The position numbers and the translations under genes were made by a program. Of a DNA stretch of 5,371 nucleotides, positions 1 to 4,986 are shown one piece after another. Below the pieces are notes generated by a model. The model worked only from the letters and a program-made list of their open reading frames with translations. It had not been told where the DNA came from and did not search any database. The DNA comes from Flavobacterium sp. GTDB lineage: Bacteria; Bacteroidota; Bacteroidia; Flavobacteriales; Flavobacteriaceae. Numbering within the stretch: position 1 is the stretch's first letter; each line of letters starts with the position of its first letter. Location: contig JAUXNR010000744.1 in the NCBI GenBank assembly GCA_030682755.1, forward strand, positions 1-5,371, in the 5' to 3' direction.

Positions 1-30
1 ACCTACAAGGTTTTAAAAACCTTGCAGGAG
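1..30. repeat. Imperfect palindrome overlapping the ruvC leader
   Basis: The arms CCTACAAGGTTTT (2-14) and AAAACCTTGCAGG (16-28) are complementary at 12 of 13 positions around a single central A; the one mismatch is A5 against C25. The right arm runs into AGGAG (26-30), which lies 6 bases before the ruvC ATG at 37. A transcript covering this region could fold into a stem that hides this ribosome-binding-like sequence. From memory, similar ACAAGGTTTT...AAAACCTTGT palindromes are dispersed between genes in Flavobacterium-type genomes, so this may be one copy of a dispersed intergenic repeat, possibly acting as a terminator for an upstream gene. The window starts here, so the left boundary and the upstream gene cannot be seen. 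Confidence 0.7.
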
Positions 31-36
31 AAAACC

Positions 37-591
37 ATGGCAAACGAACGCATCATCTTAGGCATTGACCCCGGAACCACCATCATGGGATTTGGTTTGA
101 TTAAAGTCGTCAATAAAAAAATGGAATTCATTCAGTTGAACGAATTGATTTTGAGTAAATACGACGACCATTACACCAAATTAAAAGTCATTTTTGAACG
201 CACCATCGAGTTGATAGAAACGCATCATCCCGATGAAATTGCGATTGAAGCTCCTTTTTTTGGTAAAAATGTTCAATCGATGCTCAAACTCGGAAGAGCT
301 CAAGGTGTGGCGATGGCAGCGGGCTTATCTAGACAAATTCCAATTACTGAATACGAACCCAAAAAGATAAAAATGGCCATCACCGGAAACGGAAACGCCA
401 GTAAAGAACAAGTGGCAAAAATGTTGCAACAGTTGTTAGGGTTGAAAGAATTGCCTAAGAATTTGGATTCTACGGATGGCTTGGCAGCCGCAGTTTGTCA
501 TTTTTTTAATAGTAGGAAAGTAGTTGGAGAGAAAAGTTATACGGGTTGGGATGCTTTTGTGAAAAATAACGACAACCGAGTTAAAAAATAA
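37..591 (+). CDS. ruvC: Crossover junction endodeoxyribonuclease RuvC
   Basis: RuvC is the dimeric, Mg2+-dependent endonuclease that cuts Holliday junctions symmetrically, working in the cytoplasm with the RuvAB branch-migration motor in recombinational repair. The 184-aa product is close to the usual family length. It opens with the RNase H-fold signature IILGIDPGTT containing D11. The second acid is E71 in AIEAPFFGKN, and the last two are D144 and D147 in LDSTDGLAAAVCH, matching the D7/E66/D138/D141 tetrad of the E. coli enzyme. The nuclease therefore looks active. I chose ATG at 37 rather than the in-frame TTG at 22 because AGGAG (26-30) is well spaced from it and the family begins just before the IILGID strand. 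The lysine- and asparagine-rich tail (about 160-184) looks poorly conserved. No ruvA or ruvB is adjacent in the window. Confidence 0.96.
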   Translation: MANERIILGIDPGTTIMGFGLIKVVNKKMEFIQLNELILSKYDDHYTKLKVIFERTIELIETHHPDEIAIEAPFFGKNVQSMLKLGRAQGVAMAAGLSRQIPITEYEPKKIKMAITGNGNASKEQVAKMLQQLLGLKELPKNLDSTDGLAAAVCHFFNSRKVVGEKSYTGWDAFVKNNDNRVKK

Positions 592-592
592 G

Positions 593-600
593 TACATTTG
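593..600 (+). promoter_or_regulatory. Candidate Bacteroidota -7 promoter element (TACATTTG)
   Basis: TACATTTG is an exact match to the Bacteroidota -7 consensus TAnnTTTG, located directly after the ruvC stop. It would place a transcription start near 606-608 and leave a leader of about 13 bases before the ATG at 620. No TTG -33 element is present at the usual 17-23 base spacing; the nearest TTG upstream (557-559) is about 33 bases away. The match also sits inside a short inverted repeat, ACATTT (594-599) and AAATGT (604-609). The site is plausible as the promoter of the lipoprotein pair, but it is only half a promoter by consensus. Confidence 0.4.
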
Positions 601-619
601 TATAAATGTGTTAAAATTT

Positions 620-1537
620 ATGAAAAGTATATATCTTTTGCTTTTTGCAATGCTACTAATTGGCGGAAGCTGCTCAAACAATGATGATATTTCATCGCAA
701 GATAGTACTGATGAGTATTTTAATCTAGATATAGGAGGGATTAAACTACCATTAGCAATTAGAAATAGTTATGAATACAACAGTGGTGGAATAAACCAAA
801 TTGGGGATGATATATTTTTATTGTATGCAAATTATGGCTTTGGTTCAAGTTCTGAACAAACACATAATTTGAAAATTTATTTTGATAAAACAGGAGGAAC
901 AATTAATGTTCATCAGGAATCTCATGGCATAAATAGTCCTGGTTTTTTTAATTACAGAAACTATGAAAATTATCCTTCTAACTATTTTGATATTAACATC
1001 ATTTCTCTGGATGAAGTCAATAAACGGATAAAATTAAATTTCTCAGGGAAACTATATTTAAATGAAGCAGATATGAATTCTGAGTCGATAGAGATCAATG
1101 GCAATTTAGATATTCTCTATGAAGCTTCTGAATCTACCTACTATGGAATAGTTGTTAATGGAATAGAACAATATTGTTCAGCAAATTTTAACGCTAATCG
1201 ATGGATTGCCCGAAATGAAAAATACCTTAGCGTGTTCACTGCCTCCGACCCATATAGAATCGAAATATTTTTTGCTAATTCTGCTGCAATAGGCAGTTAT
1301 AATTTTAATCCTTCAAGTTCAGAAAATTATGTAAGACTATCCAAATTTAACACTTCAACATTAAATTATGATTATTATAATTGCACTGGAGTTGCATCTT
1401 ATTCTTATAAAGAATTTCATGGTTTGACAAGGTATTCATTTATTGGCACATTCAGCTTTATCGCAGTTAACCCCAACGACCCATCTGATATAATTCAGCT
1501 TACTGATGGTGTTTTTAGATCCTATCAACAATACTAA
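620..1537 (+). CDS. Putative lipoprotein, first of a tandem paralogous pair
   Basis: I do not recognise a named function. The 305-aa product starts with a signal peptide (MKSIYLLLFAMLLIGGSC) with a relaxed lipobox ending at C18. SNNDD follows the cysteine; in Flavobacteriia an acidic patch there is associated with export of lipoproteins to the cell surface. The mature part seems to hold two beta-rich halves, about 33-170 and 172-300, rich in Asn, Tyr, Ser and Phe. The second half (VVNGIEQY, IGSYNF, FIGTFSFIAVN, IIQLTDGVF) has the rhythm of small Bacteroidota beta-sandwich or lipocalin-like lipoproteins of the DUF6252 kind; that resemblance is an impression, not a search result. DEVNKR (131-136) and the tail AVNPNDPSDIIQLTDG (282-297) recur in the next gene. 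ATG at 620 is preferred over an in-frame GTG at 608 because it directly starts the signal peptide and leaves room for a leader after the TACATTTG element. The gene is probably cotranscribed with its neighbour 2 bases downstream. Confidence 0.82.
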   Translation: MKSIYLLLFAMLLIGGSCSNNDDISSQDSTDEYFNLDIGGIKLPLAIRNSYEYNSGGINQIGDDIFLLYANYGFGSSSEQTHNLKIYFDKTGGTINVHQESHGINSPGFFNYRNYENYPSNYFDINIISLDEVNKRIKLNFSGKLYLNEADMNSESIEINGNLDILYEASESTYYGIVVNGIEQYCSANFNANRWIARNEKYLSVFTASDPYRIEIFFANSAAIGSYNFNPSSSENYVRLSKFNTSTLNYDYYNCTGVASYSYKEFHGLTRYSFIGTFSFIAVNPNDPSDIIQLTDGVFRSYQQY

Positions 1538-1539
1538 TT

Positions 1540-2436
1540 ATGAAATTAAAAGAAAAATTTTTAACGATATCTTTTTTTTCTCTATTCATTTTAATAGTTA
1601 GTTGTTCCGGTAATGAAGAACTTGAGAATGATCAAACTTTAGATGATTATCCGTCTATTATTTCCATAGAAGTAAATGGGGAAGAGTATTACAGTGGTTT
1701 TACAACTACTTTTAAAACAGAAAACATCATTAGTATACCAAATGGTGCAGTCATAAAGTTTGATGCCTCGGGTCGTTTTGGCTACTTTAACATCAAGTTA
1801 CCAACTAGTGGCCCCTCGAGTATAGATAGAAATTTTTACTCATTCAAATTTTTCAGCTCAAATTTTTTCAATTTTAATCTTGAAACAGTTGATGAGGTTA
1901 ATAAAAGAGTCAAAGGCACTTTTGATGGTTATTTATTTGCAGATTCAGCTGATTTAACTTCTGAATCAAAATACGTTCGAGGTAGTTTTGATCTTAAATA
2001 TGTTGAACTTGTTCCGAGCGTTTTTAATTTAAAAAATCAAGCTAAAATTAATGGCACGGAGTGGGTTAAAATTAGGGATGAATCAACAATAATTCCTATA
2101 GGATCCTTATCAAAGAACTATACTCATCATGATTACGATGATAATGAATATAGAATTAGCATCAATTATAACTTACCCAATGGAGTCAGTTTTTTAAATG
2201 AAACAATATACAATTTTACTAATACAGATATCAGTAACAATGTTAAACTAGCTAAATATGATATTATTAGTAATACCCTAGTTAACTACAAGACAAGTGG
2301 ACAATTAACTATCACAAAATACGAGAACTCTATCATGTACGGGACCTATTTTTTTACAGCTGTAAATCCAAATAACCCCAGCGATATCATTCAAGTAACC
2401 GATGGTGATTTTAAATTAATTACAAATTCTAATTAG
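1540..2436 (+). CDS. Putative lipoprotein, second of a tandem paralogous pair
   Basis: The function is unknown. The 298-aa product has a type II signal peptide (charged MKLKEK, hydrophobic 7-20, lipobox LIVSC with lipidated C22) followed by SGNEELEND, an acidic stretch consistent with surface-exposed lipoproteins of Flavobacteriia. It is a diverged paralogue of the preceding gene: both have DEVNKR followed by I/V-K (here 118-123), then a G-x-L/F strand, an A-D-x-x-SES segment (here 137-143), a G-x-x-D-L/I strand, a central NG motif opening a second beta-rich half (here K169-INGTEW) and a near-identical end AVNPNNPSDIIQVTDG (274-289). The overall length and order of elements match, so it arose by gene duplication rather than splitting. 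The ATG lies 2 bases after the upstream stop with no separate promoter space, indicating one transcript and probably translational coupling. No catalytic motif is visible, so a binding or structural role is more likely than an enzyme. Confidence 0.82.
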   Translation: MKLKEKFLTISFFSLFILIVSCSGNEELENDQTLDDYPSIISIEVNGEEYYSGFTTTFKTENIISIPNGAVIKFDASGRFGYFNIKLPTSGPSSIDRNFYSFKFFSSNFFNFNLETVDEVNKRVKGTFDGYLFADSADLTSESKYVRGSFDLKYVELVPSVFNLKNQAKINGTEWVKIRDESTIIPIGSLSKNYTHHDYDDNEYRISINYNLPNGVSFLNETIYNFTNTDISNNVKLAKYDIISNTLVNYKTSGQLTITKYENSIMYGTYFFTAVNPNNPSDIIQVTDGDFKLITNSN

Positions 2437-2450
2437 TTTAGCTAGATGTT

Positions 2451-2467
2451 TTAATTTACTAAATTAA
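2451..2467. repeat. Perfect AT-only palindrome in the spacer before hemW
   Basis: TTAATTTA (2451-2458) and TAAATTAA (2460-2467) are exact reverse complements around C2459, 15 bases after the lipoprotein stop. An all-A/T stem of 8 bp is weak as a terminator and is not followed by a clean T-run, although the following bases are T-rich. It could be an operator-like site or chance in a very AT-rich spacer. The rest of 2437-2581 contains no gene that I can support. Confidence 0.35.
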
Positions 2468-2512
2468 TCTTTCATCTTTATTCTTCCGAATTATAATTTA
2501 ATTAAAAATAAT

Positions 2513-2547
2513 TTGACAAAGTTTTATTTTTAATTTGTAAACATAAT
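2513..2547 (+). promoter_or_regulatory. Possible promoter for hemW
   Basis: TTGACA (2513-2518) lies upstream of two imperfect downstream boxes: TTAATTTG (2530-2537), one mismatch from the Bacteroidota TAnnTTTG but only 14 bases after the TTG, and CATAAT (2542-2547), at a long 23-base spacing. Neither pairing is ideal. The 145-base spacer before hemW, the only large gap in the window, makes a promoter somewhere here likely; the exact element is uncertain. Confidence 0.3.
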
Positions 2548-2581
2548 ACTATCAAATGAGATTTTAACTGCTAACTAAAAT

Positions 2582-3715
2582 ATGTCCGGCCTCTACATCC
2601 ATATCCCTTTCTGCAAGCAAGCTTGTCATTACTGTGATTTTCACTTTTCAACTTCAATGAAGAAAAAAGACGAGATGGTTTGGGCTTTAGCAAAAGAAAT
2701 TCAGTTGCGAAAAGAAGAATTCAAAAATGAAATAATAGAAACTATTTATTTTGGTGGAGGAACGCCATCAGTATTAGCGATTGAAGATTTACGATTGTTG
2801 ATTGATGCAGTTTTTAAAAACTATAATGTCATTGAAAACCCCGAAATTACAGTTGAAGCGAATCCCGACGATTTATCGAATAATCTAATAATCGAACTAT
2901 CCAACAATCGAATTAACCGTCTCTCCATCGGTATTCAATCTTTTTTTGAAGATGATTTGAAGATGATGAATCGTGCCCATAATGCCGATGAAGCAAAAAA
3001 CTGCTTGGAAGAAGCAACGAAACATTTCGATAACATTTCCCTCGATTTAATTTACGGAATTCCGGGAATGAGCAATAAAAAATGGATTCAGAATATTGAA
3101 ACCGCTTTGTCTTTTGGCATTCCGCATATTTCAAGTTATGCGTTGACGGTGGAACCAAAAACGGCTTTGCATTCGTTTATTCAAAAAGGAGTTATTCCGC
3201 CACCTGAAGACGAAGTCGCTCAGGAACATTTTGAAATTTTAGTTGAAAAATTGGAAGAGGCCGGATTTATACACTACGAATTATCCAATTTTGGAAAGGA
3301 AAACTATTTTTCCAAAAACAATTCGAGTTATTGGTTGGGAAAAAAATACATCGGCATTGGTCCGTCGGCTCATAGTTATGATGGTGAAAAAAGAGGTTGG
3401 AATGTATCGAATAATTCGTTATACATTAAATCCATTCAAGAAGGAAAATTACCGATTGAAACAGAAACTTTATCCAAAACAGATCGGTATAATGAATATG
3501 TAATGACGGGATTGCGGACGATTTGGGGGATTTCGTTAGATAGAATTCAAACCGAATTTGGACAAACCTATTTAGAATACCTCAACCAACAAGCCGCCAA
3601 ATACATCGAAGATCATTTGCTTTTTGTAGATGAAAACATTTTGCGAACCACTCGAAAAGGAAAGTTTTTAAGTGATGGAATTGCAAGTGATTTGTTTTTA
3701 TTAAATTTGGAATAA
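2582..3715 (+). CDS. hemW: Radical SAM family heme chaperone HemW
   Basis: HemW is the radical-SAM-fold heme-binding protein thought to deliver heme to membrane-bound respiratory proteins; it is often misannotated as oxygen-independent coproporphyrinogen III oxidase. The 377-aa length is normal. The N-terminus GLYIHIPFCKQACHYCDF holds the 4Fe-4S cysteines C11, C15 and C18 (CxxxCxxC) followed by D19-F20, the CxF form typical of HemW rather than the CxC of true HemN. The SAM-binding GGGTPS is at 58-63, RLSIGIQSF at 113-121, DLIYGIPG at 155-162 and the C-terminal GIGPSAHS at 258-265. The heme-binding HNxxYW motif appears as NNSSYW (246-251), with Asn in place of His. ATG at 2582 fits because the conserved Y-I-H-I-P strand starts at residue 5; an A-rich stretch precedes it instead of a Shine-Dalgarno. 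The stop codon is immediately followed by the inverted repeat that starts at 3716. Confidence 0.95.
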   Translation: MSGLYIHIPFCKQACHYCDFHFSTSMKKKDEMVWALAKEIQLRKEEFKNEIIETIYFGGGTPSVLAIEDLRLLIDAVFKNYNVIENPEITVEANPDDLSNNLIIELSNNRINRLSIGIQSFFEDDLKMMNRAHNADEAKNCLEEATKHFDNISLDLIYGIPGMSNKKWIQNIETALSFGIPHISSYALTVEPKTALHSFIQKGVIPPPEDEVAQEHFEILVEKLEEAGFIHYELSNFGKENYFSKNNSSYWLGKKYIGIGPSAHSYDGEKRGWNVSNNSLYIKSIQEGKLPIETETLSKTDRYNEYVMTGLRTIWGISLDRIQTEFGQTYLEYLNQQAAKYIEDHLLFVDENILRTTRKGKFLSDGIASDLFLLNLE

Positions 3716-3761
3716 TTAACCGCAAAGGACGCAAAGTTTTACGCAAAGGACGCAGAGTTAA
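3716..3761. repeat. Left inverted repeat with tandem CGCAAAG motifs
   Basis: Positions 3716-3748 are the reverse complement of 4182-4214 at 32 of 33 positions; the only difference is T3737 against C4193. CGCAAAG occurs at 3721, 3730 and 3742, with a CGCAGAG variant at 3751; the motif starts are 9, 12 and 9 bases apart. The block starts with TTAAC (3716-3720) and ends with GTTAA (3757-3761), making a 46-base unit framed by its own short inverted ends. It starts at the first base after the hemW stop. The arm alone does not fold into a strong hairpin; a strong structure needs the right arm. Confidence 0.9.
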
Positions 3762-3791
3762 GGAATACATAAACGCCAAAAAGAAAATAGT

Positions 3792-4169
3792 ATGACAGAA
3801 AATGAATTATCAAAAATTGTGGTTAATTGTGCTTATAAAATACACAAAAGTCTTGGCCCGGGCCTCTTAGAGAGTGCTTATGAAGAATGTTTGTTTTATG
3901 AATTAAATAAAACAGGTCTGAAAATTGAAAAACAAAAAGCTCTACCACTAATTTATGAAGATGTAAAATTAGAAATTGGATATCGAATCGACTTAATAAT
4001 TGAAAATAAATTAATTGTAGAAATAAAATCAGTTGAAACTTTAAATGATGTTCATTTTGCTCAACTGCTTACTTATTTAAAACTTACAGATTGCAAACTT
4101 GGATTACTCATAAATTTCAATGTTGCCTTGATTAAAAATGGTATTAAGCGAATTGCCAATAACTTATAA
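3792..4169 (+). CDS. GxxExxY family protein, PD-(D/E)XK nuclease-like
   Basis: The 125-aa protein matches the GxxExxY family (related to PDDEXK_3), whose members look like small restriction-endonuclease-fold nucleases without an established role. The name motif is in GPGLLESAY (G24, E27, Y30), preceded by the helix IVVNCAYKIHKSLG. A PD-(D/E)XK core follows: D67 in GYRIDLIIENK, then E77 and K79 in LIVEIKSVE, then Q91 in HFAQLLTYLKL, as in the helix after the catalytic strand of this fold. All expected acidic and lysine positions are present, so it appears intact and full length rather than decayed. No signal peptide or membrane segment is seen; it should be cytoplasmic. ATG at 3792 follows an A-rich stretch and is 30 bases after the left repeat. 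It is alone inside the inverted repeats and unrelated in theme to hemW or the cyclase, which suggests it is a passenger or the functional gene of a small element. Confidence 0.88.
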   Translation: MTENELSKIVVNCAYKIHKSLGPGLLESAYEECLFYELNKTGLKIEKQKALPLIYEDVKLEIGYRIDLIIENKLIVEIKSVETLNDVHFAQLLTYLKLTDCKLGLLINFNVALIKNGIKRIANNL

Positions 4170-4173
4170 AATC

Positions 4174-4214
4174 TTAGCGAACTTTGCGTAAACCTTTGCG
4201 TCCTTTGCGGTTAA
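4174..4214. repeat. Right inverted repeat with tandem CTTTGCG motifs
   Basis: This is the opposite-strand counterpart of the block after hemW. CTTTGCG appears at 4182, 4194 and 4203 on the + strand. Read on the - strand, the block starts at TTAACCGCAAAG and ends at CGCTAA, giving 41 bases against 46 on the left; the inner ends differ (GACGCAGAGTTAA on the left, TTCGCTAA on the right), which accounts for the 5-base difference. It begins 4 bases after the GxxExxY stop codon. A transcript spanning both arms could form a 33-bp stem with a loop of about 430 bases containing the whole gene. Confidence 0.9.
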
Positions 4215-4221
4215 ATAAAAT

Positions 4222-4986
4222 ATGAAAGCAACCATCACCCACCAAAACAAAACCTTCCAAGTTGATTTATCAAAACCTATTGATATTTCGCTTCCATTAT
4301 CCAATACTGAAAACAATCCCATTGCGTGGTATATCGAAAAACCACAAATTGAACCCGTTCGTTTTGGTACGTGGGTGGGAAGTGTGAAAGGCGGTGCAAC
4401 GACCAATTTCAACAATATTTTTTTCAATCCGCACGGTCACGGTACGCACACAGAATGTTTGGGACATATAACAAAGGAATTTTACAGCATCAATCAAGCT
4501 CTGAAAACATTTTTTTTCAACGCTCAATTGATCTCTATTCAACCTGAAAAACAGGGAGATGATTTTGTGATTACGAAAAATCAAGTGGAAAAAGCATTAG
4601 GTAATACAATTCCGGAAGCAATTATCATCCGAACCTTACCAAATTTGGAAGAAAAAAAATCCAAGAATTATTCACATACCAATCCGCCTTATTTGCATGA
4701 AGAAGCAGCAACTTTCATTCGCGAAAGCGGTATTCAACATTTATTAATCGATTTACCAAGTGTGGATAAAGAAAAAGACGAAGGCAAATTATTAGCTCAC
4801 AAAGCCTTTTGGAACGTGAAAGATGTCAACAATTTAAATGAAGATGCACGAAAAAATGCTACGATTACGGAATTGATTTTTGTGGATGATAATGTGAAAG
4901 ATGGAAGTTATTTATTGAATTTACAGATTGCTTCGTTTGAAAATGATGCTTCGCCATCTAAACCAGTACTTTATTCTATTTTATAA
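4222..4986 (+). CDS. Cyclase family protein (kynurenine formamidase-like metal hydrolase)
   Basis: The 254-aa product fits the cyclase/KynB-type family (PF04199), metal-dependent hydrolases that include arylformamidases and other amide or lactone hydrolases. The N-terminus has the family's opening DISLPLS (21-27). The metal-site region is NPHGHGTHTECLGH (69-82), a variant of the HxGTHxDxPxH signature: GTH is kept, the Asp position is E78 and the preceding His is H71 or H73. The second half has the family pattern LLIDLPSVDK (174-183) and AHKAF with H193, then ITELIF with E217; H193 and E217 probably supply the remaining ligands. No tryptophan-catabolism gene is nearby, so kynurenine formamidase activity should not be assumed. 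The protein has no signal peptide. TAAAATATG surrounds the start, the same start context as hemW. The next gene's ATG directly follows the stop. Confidence 0.88.
   Translation: MKATITHQNKTFQVDLSKPIDISLPLSNTENNPIAWYIEKPQIEPVRFGTWVGSVKGGATTNFNNIFFNPHGHGTHTECLGHITKEFYSINQALKTFFFNAQLISIQPEKQGDDFVITKNQVEKALGNTIPEAIIIRTLPNLEEKKSKNYSHTNPPYLHEEAATFIRESGIQHLLIDLPSVDKEKDEGKLLAHKAFWNVKDVNNLNEDARKNATITELIFVDDNVKDGSYLLNLQIASFENDASPSKPVLYSIL

Larger units (their letters stand above)
3716..4214. mobile_element. Candidate IR-bounded cassette carrying a GxxExxY nuclease-like gene
   Basis: The 499-bp segment is bounded by 33-bp inverted repeats and contains a single gene, the GxxExxY protein at 3792-4169. Its left end abuts the hemW stop codon and its right end lies 7 bases before the cyclase ATG. 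Both extremities are TTAA, which is self-complementary, so a 4-bp TTAA target duplication flanking a slightly smaller element (3720-4210) is as consistent as TTAA belonging to the ends. AATAA also occurs at both junctions (3711-3715 and 4214-4218) but is low-complexity. There is no transposase, so any movement would depend on the encoded nuclease-like protein or on a trans-acting factor. Mobility is an inference from architecture; an alternative is a gene placed by chance between two copies of a dispersed repeat. Confidence 0.5.

Noticed and set aside
22..36. Five-codon N-terminal extension of RuvC from TTG at 22
   Set aside because: This start lies inside the palindrome and would leave the AGGAG at 26-30 within the coding region; ATG at 37 fits family length and spacing.
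436..681. Minus-strand open frame of 81 codons over the ruvC 3' end
   Set aside because: It is antisense to the catalytic D144/D147 region of RuvC and to the signal peptide of the next gene.
2913..3158. Minus-strand open frame of 81 codons inside hemW
   Set aside because: It is antisense to conserved radical-SAM segments; no start context or domain was seen.
3243..3503. Plus-strand open frame of 86 codons in another frame of hemW
   Set aside because: It is a frame shadow of the HemW C-terminal half; the conserved motifs are all in the hemW frame.
3716..3761. Rho-independent terminator after hemW
   Set aside because: The left arm has no strong self-complementary GC stem followed by a T-run; its complement is about 430 bases away.
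3582..3779. Minus-strand open frame of 65 codons with repeated LRPLRKT-like segments
   Set aside because: The apparent protein repeat is only the translation of the CGCAAAG array plus the antisense of the hemW 3' end; it overlaps a clear gene and has no family features.
3792..4169. rRNA intervening-sequence (23S IVS) four-helix protein
   Set aside because: That family is all-helical and sits inside rRNA genes; this protein has the GxxExxY motif and a D...ExK nuclease-like core, and no rRNA sequence is nearby.
3716..4214. CRISPR array or CRISPR-like repeats
   Set aside because: The repeated heptamers are too short and closely spaced, there are no unique spacers of constant length, and no cas gene is present.
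4164..4427. Minus-strand open frame of 87 codons across the right repeat and the cyclase start
   Set aside because: It is antisense to the well-supported cyclase gene, and its C-terminal part is translated repeat sequence.
4297..4584. Minus-strand open frame of 95 codons inside the cyclase gene
   Set aside because: It lies entirely antisense to a conserved coding region, including the metal-binding motif, with no recognisable protein features.
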